Shown here in pieces: positions 17,134 to 23,586 of a stretch of 25,758 nucleotides of DNA. Both the position numbers and the translations under genes were made by a program. The notes beneath the pieces are model-generated. The model worked only from the letters and a program-made list of their open reading frames with translations, had not been told where the DNA came from and made no database searches. The DNA comes from Mageeibacillus sp. UBA5770 (GTDB taxonomy: Bacteria; Bacillota_A; Clostridia; Saccharofermentanales; Saccharofermentanaceae), in NCBI GenBank assembly GCA_002418705.1, contig DIEQ01000029.1:44633-70390 (forward strand). The letters run 5' to 3'. The stretch's first letter is position 1. Each line of letters starts with the position of its first letter.

Positions 17134-17201
17134 TTGACATATGCTGGTTGGACAGCTTACTATGTAGTAAATTACTAACTTAATAAATTACTAATTTACT
17201 A
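17134..17201 (+). promoter_or_regulatory. Promoter and tandem operator-like repeats
   Basis: Perfect TTGACA (17134-17139), 18-base spacer, TACTAT (17158-17163). Immediately downstream come two direct repeats AAATTACTAA (17169-17178, 17185-17194, 16 bases apart) enclosed by TAGTAAAT / ATTTACTA (17165-17172, 17194-17201). This position over the transcript start suits a repressor. The near-palindrome TAGTAAATTACTA resembles operators of HxlR/MarR-type redox regulators as I recall them, but no such regulator is in the window. Confidence 0.5.
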
Positions 17202-17219
17202 GAAAAAGAGGCGAAAATT

Positions 17220-17699
17220 ATGAAAATCCCAACAACACTCAAGCACAAGCCGGTATTTGTATCAGAGAATTATGAGAATGTTGACGGCCACAAGGCATAT
17301 GACACCGACGCCAAGGGGCTTTCCCTCGGGCTGGCCCAGTGGAATGACCGCGGCAATGTGGAAGTATCCGCCAAAGTCTGGCGTTATACAGGAGAGAAGT
17401 GGTCCCGACAGTCAGAGGAACTTCCGATGCACCGCGTGATCGATCTTGCCATCCTTGTTTGCAGGGCGAAGCTTTTCCTGTCTGAGTCCTATCGGTTTCC
17501 CAAACTGTACGATCCTGAGAAACCGCAGATCGACCGGATCGGTATGCAGGGTGACGCGATGACTGTGTCAGTCTGTACTGACAACCAGCTGATAGATGAA
17601 GACATAAAGCTTTTTGCCGATGTTCTGAGCAAAGATGACGAATTGATCGGTGAGCGGCTGTCTATCCTGTCAAAGATGCTAAAGGAACTGGGGTACTGA
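17220..17699 (+). CDS. Conserved protein of unknown function (probably DUF6530)
   Basis: A 159-residue soluble protein without signal peptide or membrane helix. It starts at ATG 17220 behind AAAAAGAGGCG, a moderate ribosome site. Visible: an opening LKHKPVFVSENYENVDGHKAYD, a central strand-rich part with VSAKVWRYTGEKWSRQSEELPMHRVIDLAI (residues about 49-80), and a helical, Leu-rich end with LSKDDELIGERLSILSKMLKEL. I recall similar Clostridial proteins under the name DUF6530, but this is from memory. No catalytic motif is evident. It is followed after 53 bases by the AraC-type regulator, probably on the same transcript, and its promoter carries the tandem operator-like repeats. Confidence 0.75.
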   Translation: MKIPTTLKHKPVFVSENYENVDGHKAYDTDAKGLSLGLAQWNDRGNVEVSAKVWRYTGEKWSRQSEELPMHRVIDLAILVCRAKLFLSESYRFPKLYDPEKPQIDRIGMQGDAMTVSVCTDNQLIDEDIKLFADVLSKDDELIGERLSILSKMLKELGY

Positions 17700-17752
17700 T
17701 TTAAACATAGCACGCGTGTTCAAGCATCTTTTCATCCGAAGCGATATCCTGA

Positions 17753-18676
17753 ATGCAGGAGGTGAGGATTATCAGACAATCGGAGGTTATCCGTGCGGTT
17801 TCCCGTATGCAGGACTATATCGAAGCGCATATCGGAGAACCGATTTCACTGCATCAGCTGGCTGTGGAGGCCGGGTACTCACAATGGCACAGTGAGAGAA
17901 TTTTTAAAGAACTTACCGGGAAGTCACCTTTTGACTATATCAGGGCGCTTCGACTCTCGAAGGCTGCCCTGATCCTGCGCGAAGGGAAAGTAAAAGTAAC
18001 GGATGTCGCTTTTGACTTTGTATTTGACTCTCATGAGGGATTTACGAAAGCGTTTTCACGGCAGTTCGGCCTGCCTCCGAGGAGGTATAGCCTGGAGACG
18101 CCTGCCATTGCGCTGTTTATGCCATACAGGGTATCCGAAATTCCAGTTTCGAAGAAAAAGGAGAAGGATGAGATTATGAGTACACCTAATACTGTTTTTG
18201 TACAGGTTGTTGAACGCCCCGAAAGGAAAATCATGCTCAAAAGGGGCGTCAAAGCATCAGATTACTATGAGTATTGTGACGAAGTCGGCTGTGATATATG
18301 GGGCGTTCTTTCAAGTGTGAAAGAAGCTTTGTATGAGCCTATCGGTATGTGGCTGCCGGATCATATGATTCCTGAAGGGACATCGAAGTATGTGCAGGGC
18401 GTTGAACTTCCGCTCGACTATGACAAGCCTCTGCCTGAAGGCTATGAGATGATCACAGTGCCTCCCTGTAAAATGATGATTTTCCAGGGTCCGGCCTTCA
18501 AGGATGAGGACTTTGAAGATGCGATTTCAAACATCTGGGAGCTTATGAAAACCTATGATCCTAAGATTTACGGATATGAGTGGGCAGACAGGGAAGCGCC
18601 CCGTTTCCAGCTTGCGCCGATGGGGTACCGCGGCTATATAGAAGGCCGGCCGGTCCGCACCGTAAACCCGGGCTGA
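17753..18676 (+). CDS. AraC-family regulator with GyrI-like effector domain
   Basis: A regulator of about 300 residues: an N-terminal AraC/XylS double helix-turn-helix (residues about 15-115; LAVEAGYSQWHSERIFKELT and VTDVAFDFVFDSHEGFTKAF contain the two recognition helices) joined by a Lys/Glu linker to a GyrI-like domain (about 145-305) that in relatives such as Rob and BmrR-type proteins binds drugs or small ligands. The start is uncertain: ATG 17753 has no ribosome site, while a perfect AGGAGGTGAG lies just inside it (17757-17766) and points to ATT 17768 or ATC 17771. A second, in-frame ATG with a ribosome site at 18176 precedes the GyrI-like domain. A hairpin terminator follows. It may control its own operon or nearby genes. 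Confidence 0.88.
   Translation: MQEVRIIRQSEVIRAVSRMQDYIEAHIGEPISLHQLAVEAGYSQWHSERIFKELTGKSPFDYIRALRLSKAALILREGKVKVTDVAFDFVFDSHEGFTKAFSRQFGLPPRRYSLETPAIALFMPYRVSEIPVSKKKEKDEIMSTPNTVFVQVVERPERKIMLKRGVKASDYYEYCDEVGCDIWGVLSSVKEALYEPIGMWLPDHMIPEGTSKYVQGVELPLDYDKPLPEGYEMITVPPCKMMIFQGPAFKDEDFEDAISNIWELMKTYDPKIYGYEWADREAPRFQLAPMGYRGYIEGRPVRTVNPG
17757..17773 (+). promoter_or_regulatory. Strong ribosome site aimed at a non-ATG codon
   Basis: AGGAGGTGAG (17757-17766) is the best ribosome site near the AraC gene, but the codons at normal distance are ATT (17768) and ATC (17771), both near-cognate starts. The preceding ATG 17753 is upstream of the site and the next in-frame ATG is at 17807. The site therefore decides between an unusual start and an inefficient one. 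Confidence 0.5.
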
Positions 18677-18713
18677 AAATCCGAAGCTTAATACATCCTT
18701 AGAATTTGAAAAG

Positions 18714-18756
18714 CTGCCGTATTGTGATGGATTCAATCACAGGACGGCAGTTTTTT
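18714..18756 (+). terminator. Intrinsic terminator after AraC gene
   Basis: Outer stem CTGCCGT/ACGGCAG (18714-18720, 18744-18750) with an inner TGTGAT/ATCACA stem, followed by six T residues (18751-18756). Confidence 0.88.
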
Positions 18757-18845
18757 ACTCTATTCTTTTGATTTGAATATATAATAAGAATATACAGGGG
18801 ACTGACAAAAGGAAAAATCATCAGGCAGAACCCAGGGAGGAACAT

Positions 18846-19337
18846 ATGAACGAAAATATCCGCTCCTTTGACCCCAGCGACTGGGAAGAAGTGAACATCA
18901 TATACCAGCAGGGGCTTGATACAAATCTCGCAACCTTTCAGACGACTTGCCCCACCTTTGAGGAGTGGGATAATTCTCATCTTTCGATTGGCCGGTATGT
19001 ATATGTCCAGGATGGACATGTGGTCGGCTGGGCCGCGCTCACCCCCGTATCGAGCCGATGCGTCTATTCAGGCGTTGCCGAAGTAAGTGTATATATTGCG
19101 GATTTTATGAGATACAAAGGTGTCGGAACACAGCTGCTGAAAAAAGTAATAGAAGCATCCGAAGCGCATGGGATATGGACACTTCAGTCAGGGATCATAG
19201 CAGAAAACACGGCCAGCATCTCACTCCATAAGAAGTGCGGATTCAGGGAAGTCGGGTATCGCGAAAAAATCGCCAGGGACTCAAGAGGAGAATGGAGAAA
19301 CACCGTTCTGCTTGAACGCAGGAGCGCATTTATATAG
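18846..19337 (+). CDS. GNAT acetyltransferase, phosphinothricin acetyltransferase-like
   Basis: A 163-residue acetyltransferase related to the PAT/bar and YncA/MnaT group, which acetylate phosphinothricin, methionine sulfoximine or similar amino acids. Group features seen: IRSFDPSDWEEVNIIYQQGLDT at the start, NLATFQTTCPTFEEWD (residues about 28-43), VGWAALTPVSSRCVYSGVAEVSVYI (60-84), the acetyl-CoA loop RYKGVGTQLL, and ENTASISLHKKCGF (about 119-132). AGGGAGGAACAT precedes ATG 18846. A TATAAT (18780-18785) may be the -10, without a good -35. It is a single gene, convergent with the HAD gene 19 bases away. Confidence 0.9.
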   Translation: MNENIRSFDPSDWEEVNIIYQQGLDTNLATFQTTCPTFEEWDNSHLSIGRYVYVQDGHVVGWAALTPVSSRCVYSGVAEVSVYIADFMRYKGVGTQLLKKVIEASEAHGIWTLQSGIIAENTASISLHKKCGFREVGYREKIARDSRGEWRNTVLLERRSAFI

Positions 19338-19355
19338 TTGTGCATAGCTCTTGAG

Positions 19356-19997
19356 TTACATAAGCTCCGCAAAATTACGGATGGCCATATCAGACAAAAT
19401 TTTGATTTCATCCCACTCATGATCCGCATAGGAGTCGTAGACGCCGCAGACGGTAAAGCCGCCTGCTTTTGCACCTTTTACAGCTGTCAGGATATCCTCA
19501 TATACGACGCACTCCTGTGGCTCGAGTCCCAGCTTTTGGGCGGCGAGCAGATAGATATCAGGGAATCCTTTACCCCGGCTCACTTCATGCAGCGTCGTGA
19601 AGGAATCAAACATATGGTGAATGCCATTATACTTCAATGTGGCTTCAATACTTTCAGGATGCAGGGCTGTCGCAACACCCAGCTTTATGCCTTTTGCCTG
19701 GAGACACAACAGGTACTCCCGCGCATTTGGTTTGAGCTTGATTTCACAGGCGTAGGCTTCCCTGGCCATATGATTCCACTCACGGATAACTTCTTGTGGG
19801 GACTCGGGAAGATTGTATCGTTCAACGGTATATGCGGCAGCCTTAACAAAACCCATCGGTGTCACAGCCTGCGTATAGTCCCTTGTTGCCGCGATCCCGC
19901 GTTTTTTCAAAAAGCGTATGTCAATCTGCTCCCATACAGACAGGGAGTCAAGAAGAGTTCCGTCCAGGTCAAAGATAGCACCTTTTTTGTCAGACAT
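19356..19997 (-). CDS. HAD-superfamily phosphatase, beta-phosphoglucomutase-like
   Basis: A 213-residue cytosolic HAD hydrolase with a helical cap, as in phosphoglycolate phosphatases and beta-phosphoglucomutases. Motif I is FDLDGTLLDS (residues 9-18; nucleophile D10, acid/base D12), motif II is VATALH with Thr, motif III lysine lies in RGKGFPDIYL, and motif IV is VVYEDILTAVKGAKAGG. The substrate, probably a sugar phosphate or small phosphate ester, cannot be named. ATG 19997 has GCGAGGT six or so bases upstream. Its promoter is the minus-facing half of the divergent pair at 20075-20097. Confidence 0.92.
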   Translation of the reverse strand: MSDKKGAIFDLDGTLLDSLSVWEQIDIRFLKKRGIAATRDYTQAVTPMGFVKAAAYTVERYNLPESPQEVIREWNHMAREAYACEIKLKPNAREYLLCLQAKGIKLGVATALHPESIEATLKYNGIHHMFDSFTTLHEVSRGKGFPDIYLLAAQKLGLEPQECVVYEDILTAVKGAKAGGFTVCGVYDSYADHEWDEIKILSDMAIRNFAELM

Positions 19998-20074
19998 ATG
20001 TACCTCGCGAAAAAAAGAATCAGATCCATATCAGATGGCCATGACAGGCGGATTTCCGATCTTCAGCTGATTCT

Positions 20075-20097
20075 ATTGTAGCATTTGTTGCTATAAT
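20075..20097. promoter_or_regulatory. Back-to-back extended -10 promoters
   Basis: On the plus strand TGCTATAAT (20089-20097) for the GNAT gene at 20166; on the minus strand TGCTACAAT (20075-20083) for the HAD gene. Each has the TGn extension and no clear -35. The two together form an inverted repeat with 8 of 9 positions matched and a 5-base centre. Confidence 0.55.
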
Positions 20098-20165
20098 GGT
20101 GGTAGAATTCCGCTGCATACGTATATGAATCATATTCTTGCGATTGCTTAAAAGGAGGAATAAGA

Positions 20166-20606
20166 ATGTTTGAAATAAGAGAATGCCAGCCTCAAGACCT
20201 GTCTGCACTTTTACATCTCTATACGCAGCTCCATGACAGCCCTGAGCCTTCGATTTCCGACCGGATCCTGTCGGTCTGGGAACATATCATGAAGGATGAG
20301 AACCATCATATAATCGCAGGATTTGTTGACGGAGCGATGGTTTCTTCATGTGTTATTAATATAATCCCCAATCTGACACACGAACAGCGCCCATATGCGG
20401 TAATTGAAAATGTCATTACCGATCAAAATGAGCGCGGCCGCGGCTATGCTTCGGCGATTTTGAACTATGCGAGGGAAATTGCCGACAGAGAGAACTGCTA
20501 TAAAATTATGCTGATGACCGGATCCTCAAAAGACAGCACACTCCGGTTTTATGAAAAGGCAGGGTACAACCGTCAGGATAAGACGGCTTTTGTTATGTGG
20601 ATGTAG
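20166..20606 (+). CDS. GNAT-family N-acetyltransferase
   Basis: A 146-residue acetyltransferase of unknown substrate. AAAAGGAGGAATAAGA precedes ATG 20166. Fold marks: FEIRECQPQDLSALLHLYTQL at the start, IAGFVDGAMVSSCVINIIPNLT (about 56-77), the family loop NERGRGYASAIL (about 98-109; R-G-x-G-x-A form) and SSKDSTLRFYEKAGY (121-135). It is a single gene under the divergent promoter and ends 12 bases before the convergent DUF2703 gene. Confidence 0.92.
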   Translation: MFEIRECQPQDLSALLHLYTQLHDSPEPSISDRILSVWEHIMKDENHHIIAGFVDGAMVSSCVINIIPNLTHEQRPYAVIENVITDQNERGRGYASAILNYAREIADRENCYKIMLMTGSSKDSTLRFYEKAGYNRQDKTAFVMWM

Positions 20607-20618
20607 TCATTTGGGAGT

Positions 20619-21227
20619 TTACTTTTTCTTTTGACCTTCGAAAAAGATTCGCAGATTCTCAGGAAGGACATACTCTTCTGACAGGGACGGCGGATCTTTT
20701 TTTGCGCCGTAAACTTCTGACAGGAGCGCATTGATAATCATTTCCTTCGGAGGCGTGTTATATTCATTGTCCTCATAGGTAAAGACACGGCAATCCACTG
20801 TATCGCCGCACAGATCACCGCAGTCACAGCAGTTATTTTCTTTAAAATCCACTGCAATATCCCTGCCGTTGATACGGATCGTAGGGGAACTTAAGAACTT
20901 ATACTTTCTTGCCAGCTCTTCCGTAATGACGTTGACCTTGTTAACCGTAACAGAATAGCCTGCAGCTGTAAGAACGGCGGAGACTGCTTCGAGTGCATCA
21001 TCAAGATTCTTGTCGGTTCCCTGACATCTCTCGCAAACGCTCAGGTCCAGGAAAAGAAAATCAATAAGAAGATGTTTGGCCGCAGGGCCGGTCTCTCTGG
21101 ATTTTAATCCGGCACCGGGTTCTGCAGGCTGACAGCAGCCTGCGGTATGGATTTGTCCTGGCGAACAGCATCCGGCCGATTCTTGTCCGGGCTTTGGATC
21201 ACAGCAGCTTTTTGATTTGAGCAGCAT
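20619..21227 (-). CDS. DUF2703-type thioredoxin-like protein with Cys-Cys-rich tail
   Basis: A 202-residue soluble protein, last gene of the ArsR operon. The core (about 50-175) is thioredoxin-like with VCERCQGT (CxxC at 65-68), SSPTIRINGRDI (likely cis-proline P115) and ENNCCDCGDLCG (130-141), followed by C146, the pattern I remember for DUF2703 (PF10865). Ahead of it is a disordered tail with three Cys-Cys pairs at 8-9, 20-21 and 31-32, each followed by one residue and Pro, an obvious soft-metal or metalloid site. In total over a dozen cysteines. The start ATG 21227 is one base after the thioredoxin stop (coupled translation). With the ArsR regulator and permease it suggests binding or reduction of a thiophilic toxicant before export; the ligand is unknown. 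Confidence 0.85.
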   Translation of the reverse strand: MLLKSKSCCDPKPGQESAGCCSPGQIHTAGCCQPAEPGAGLKSRETGPAAKHLLIDFLFLDLSVCERCQGTDKNLDDALEAVSAVLTAAGYSVTVNKVNVITEELARKYKFLSSPTIRINGRDIAVDFKENNCCDCGDLCGDTVDCRVFTYEDNEYNTPPKEMIINALLSEVYGAKKDPPSLSEEYVLPENLRIFFEGQKKK

Positions 21228-21228
21228 A

Positions 21229-21471
21229 TTATTTCACCGCCTTTTCGATAATTTTGACGATCTCCCTGGGCTTAAGCACTTTGCCGAATGAGACAACTTT
21301 CTCGTCGATCACCAGAGCCGGTGTCTGCATGACACCGTATCCTGCGATATCAGCAAAATCAGTTACTTTGACGATTTCTGCTTCCAGCTTCATTTCTGCC
21401 AGCGCTTCTTTGGTGTTTTCGGTGAGCGTCATGCAGTTTCTGCATCCTGAACCAAGAATTTTGATAATCAT
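21229..21471 (-). CDS. Small thioredoxin-like disulfide protein
   Basis: An 80-residue thioredoxin-fold protein of the archaeal/bacterial small redox-active disulfide type (MTH895/TM0996 group). The redox pair is C10-x-x-C13 in GSGCRNC, the cis-proline loop is MQTPALVID, and the fold ends with LKPREIVKIIEK. These proteins carry reducing equivalents and frequently sit beside ArsP-type permeases. ATG 21471 is preceded by AGGAGGACTCACAA. It lies 56 bases after the permease stop, with an inverted repeat between (21501-21520), and one base before the DUF2703 gene. It may reduce the CxxC or Cys-Cys tail of that protein. Confidence 0.92.
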   Translation of the reverse strand: MIIKILGSGCRNCMTLTENTKEALAEMKLEAEIVKVTDFADIAGYGVMQTPALVIDEKVVSFGKVLKPREIVKIIEKAVK

Positions 21472-21500
21472 TTGTGAGTCCTCCTGTTTTTGTGGTTTTA

Positions 21501-21520
21501 TTTTCGAATAATATTCAAAA
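21501..21520 (-). repeat. Inverted repeat between permease and thioredoxin genes
   Basis: TTTCGAATA-A-TATTCAAAA (21502-21520), one arm mismatch. Its core TCGAA-N5-TTCAA is close to the TCGAA-N4-TTCAA of the ArsR operator upstream of the operon. It could be a secondary operator, a processing hairpin, or coincidence in AT-rich DNA. Confidence 0.35.
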
Positions 21521-21527
21521 CATATGC

Positions 21528-22532
21528 TTAGATTAGAAACGCGCCGAAGGCATTGAAGGCATACCCGATGACAAGGATTCCCAGGGTAACTATGCCGACA
21601 AAGGCAAACAGCAGCTTGGATTTAACGACTTTCTTGAGCATGATGATTGAGGGAAGGGAAAGGGCAGTGACAGCCATCATGAAGGCTAGAACGGTTCCGA
21701 GGCCGACTCCCCTGGAGACAAGAGCCTCTGCGATGGGAAGAGTTCCGAAAATATCAGCGTACATTGGCACACCGACTATGGTTGCGAGCAATACAGAGTA
21801 CCACTTATCCTGTCCGAGTACGGCGGTTATGATATCCTGCGGAATCCAGTTGTGAATGGCAGCACCGATGCCGACGCCGATCAGGACATACAGCCAGACC
21901 TTTTTAACAATCGAAAGCACCTGGTCTTTGCCAAAAATCATTCTGTCTTTTACGGTTAGTTCTGATTGTTCCACGTCATGAACCTTGTTGCTGTAGACAA
22001 AGGGTTCGACGTATTTTTCAAGCTTCAGCCTGCTGATGACTGTTCCTGCAATGACGGCCAGCAAGACACCGACAATCACATAGGCTATGGCAATTTTCCA
22101 GTTGAAGATACTGGCCAGAAGGAGAACGGAAGCTAGGTCGACCAGCGGAGAGGAGATGAGAAAAGAGAAGGTGACACCGATCGGAAGTCCCGCATTGGTA
22201 AACCCGATAAAAAGTGGAATGGATGAACAGGAACAGAACGGGGTTATTGTCCCAAGGAGCGCGCCGAGGAAATTGGCCGTAATGCCGTTGACGCGGCCGA
22301 GGATCTTTCTTGTCCGCTCAGGCGGAAAGAAACTCTGGACATATGAAATTACAAAGATAAGTACCGAGAGCAGGATGAATATCTTGATGGTGTCATAAAT
22401 AAAGAAATGGATGCTGGCTCCGACCCTTTCGGTCACATCAAGTCCGAATACATTTTGTACCAGGAGGGTGATCAGGTCGCTGAGCCATGTCATTTTAAGA
22501 AGCTGGTCATTAAGCCATTCAAAAACAATCAT
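21528..22532 (-). CDS. ArsP-type permease (PF03773 superfamily)
   Basis: A 334-residue inner-membrane permease with about eight to ten helices in two homologous halves joined by a charged loop (about 165-205). The first half carries GTITPFCSCSSIPLFIGF (94-111), the Cys-Ser-Cys motif typical of permeases linked to methylarsenite and related exports; the second half has GVPMYADIFGTLPIAEAL (254-271) at the same spacing. ATG 22532 abuts the ArsR stop, with AAGGAG about nine bases upstream. With ArsR, thioredoxin-like and DUF2703 proteins it makes a four-gene cassette; export of a trivalent arsenical or other thiol-reactive species is the likely role, inferred from relatives. The product could also be a general DUF318 permease. 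Confidence 0.88.
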   Translation of the reverse strand: MIVFEWLNDQLLKMTWLSDLITLLVQNVFGLDVTERVGASIHFFIYDTIKIFILLSVLIFVISYVQSFFPPERTRKILGRVNGITANFLGALLGTITPFCSCSSIPLFIGFTNAGLPIGVTFSFLISSPLVDLASVLLLASIFNWKIAIAYVIVGVLLAVIAGTVISRLKLEKYVEPFVYSNKVHDVEQSELTVKDRMIFGKDQVLSIVKKVWLYVLIGVGIGAAIHNWIPQDIITAVLGQDKWYSVLLATIVGVPMYADIFGTLPIAEALVSRGVGLGTVLAFMMAVTALSLPSIIMLKKVVKSKLLFAFVGIVTLGILVIGYAFNAFGAFLI

Positions 22533-22898
22533 TTATTTCTTCTCCTTGCCTGCCGATACCGGCACCGGGCAGTTCTTCTCGTCTGCGCACGAACAAAAGG
22601 ACTCCTGTGAGAAACTTTCGCAGAAGCGGGACAGAAGATCCCGGGTCGCTGCAAAATTATCTGCGTTCAGTGAATACCTCATCCAGAGTCCGTCTTTCCT
22701 GCTGTTTACGAGTCCGCACTGTGTCAGAATTTTCATGTGGTAGGAGAGCGTAGGCTGCGAAATCTGAAACTGATCCTGGATCCTGCATGCACAGAGCTCT
22801 CCCTCCTGTAACATATGAAGGATTTCCAGACGAATATCATCTGCCATTGCCTTGAGCACCGGAACACATACTGAATAATTATAATCCAAAATTTTCAC
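22533..22898 (-). CDS. ArsR/SmtB-family metalloregulator
   Basis: A 121-residue winged-helix repressor, first gene of the four-gene operon. The sensing motif ELCACRI (34-40; C36 and C38) is the ELCVCDL-like site of As(III)/Sb(III)-responsive ArsR proteins, and the recognition helix region is ISQPTLSYHMKILTQCGLV (46-64), followed by the beta-wing LWMRYSLN. The tail adds FCSCADEKNC (C102, C104, C110), possibly a third ligand or second site. The start is GTG 22898, with a short AGGA four to five bases upstream; a TTG three codons later is the alternative. Metalloid binding should release it from the double operator at 22936-22988 and switch on the permease cassette. Confidence 0.92.
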   Translation of the reverse strand: MKILDYNYSVCVPVLKAMADDIRLEILHMLQEGELCACRIQDQFQISQPTLSYHMKILTQCGLVNSRKDGLWMRYSLNADNFAATRDLLSRFCESFSQESFCSCADEKNCPVPVSAGKEKK

Positions 22899-22935
22899 CG
22901 CTTCCTATCATCCGGATTTCTATAAATTGCCAACT

Positions 22936-22988
22936 ACATCGAATTCTTTCTATATAGTAGACCATACATCGAAAAATTTCAATATAGT
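22936..22988 (-). promoter_or_regulatory. Promoter with double ArsR operator
   Basis: Two 23-base imperfect direct repeats (22936-22958 and 22966-22988), each ACATCGAA-N4-TTC-N-ATATAGT, 30 bases apart. Each contains a short inverted repeat TCGAA-N4-TTC(A/T)A. On the minus strand a promoter TTGAAA (22977-22982) - 17 bases - TACTAT (22954-22959) has its -35 in one repeat and its -10 in the other, so binding would block RNA polymerase. Confidence 0.65.
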
Positions 22989-22991
22989 TTG

Positions 22992-23022
22992 CAAAAATAA
23001 ACCGGTCTTTTTTATTGACCGG
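22992..23022 (-). terminator. Terminator after split-permease operon
   Basis: On the minus strand, stem CCGGTC/GACCGG (23017-23022, 23002-23007), extended by a G-T and an A-T pair, then TTTATTTTT. It lies just after the stop at 23034 and separates this operon from the ArsR promoter. Confidence 0.75.
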
Positions 23023-23033
23023 CTGATTTAAGC

Positions 23034-23585
23034 TTATTTTTGAATTTCGCGAGCCTTATCATACATAACCTTTACTTCCTCTTTCGAAGTGAGTTTTGAC
23101 AGGATCAGGGCGATGATAATGATACCCGGAATATCAACAAGAAGTCGGATGAGGGCAAACTTGAGGCCGAGAGCCGATACTTCGAATAAGATCATCGGGA
23201 TTTTTGTTGTAGACCAGGCACCAATAAAAATCAGAATATTGCTGAACTTCACTCCTTTTTTCATAAAGACCGCCGCTACCGGAAATGCGCCGTATAGAGG
23301 TCCTGCTGCCGCGGAACCAATCAGAAATGCCAGGATGATTCCTTTTAGACCTGATTTATCGCCCATGTATTTGATCATCGTTTCCCTGGGCACCCATACA
23401 TCGAGAAGACCCAGGAGAATAAATACCGGCGGGATGATCAGGAGCATCTGAACGAATTGGTCTCCGGCATTTCCGAGAGCTTTTATGCCAAGGTCATAAT
23501 TTATTAGTGTGAGAACAATAAAGCCGGCCGCTACGACCAGGAAGGCACGATATCTTTTTAACAGGGCAAGAATTTTCTGTTTCAT
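23034..23585 (-). CDS. Half-size permease, subunit B
   Basis: A 183-residue membrane protein with about five helices (13-30, 45-62, 83-107, 115-135, 143-165), half the length of a PF03773 permease. Its key segment is GSAAAGPLYGAFPVAAVFM (90-108), then a glutamate at 135. The same pattern with the same spacings occurs in the gene upstream, so the two are homologous halves that probably form a heterodimer equal to one full permease. There is no cysteine, unlike the CSC permease nearby, so a thiophilic cargo is not indicated. The ATG 23585 lies one base after the previous stop, and GGAGTGG in the end of that gene serves as ribosome site: coupled translation. A charged tail of about 18 residues ends it. 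Substrate unknown. Confidence 0.85.
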   Translation of the reverse strand: MKQKILALLKRYRAFLVVAAGFIVLTLINYDLGIKALGNAGDQFVQMLLIIPPVFILLGLLDVWVPRETMIKYMGDKSGLKGIILAFLIGSAAAGPLYGAFPVAAVFMKKGVKFSNILIFIGAWSTTKIPMILFEVSALGLKFALIRLLVDIPGIIIIALILSKLTSKEEVKVMYDKAREIQK

Positions 23586-23586
23586 A

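Noticed and set aside
17711..17718. Palindrome CACGCGTG before the AraC gene as an operator
   Set aside because: An eight-base palindrome alone, with no promoter next to it, is too weak to call.
19338..20081. Plus-strand frame of 247 codons opposite the HAD gene
   Set aside because: The minus strand has all four HAD motifs and a ribosome site; this frame has neither and its end covers the divergent promoter.
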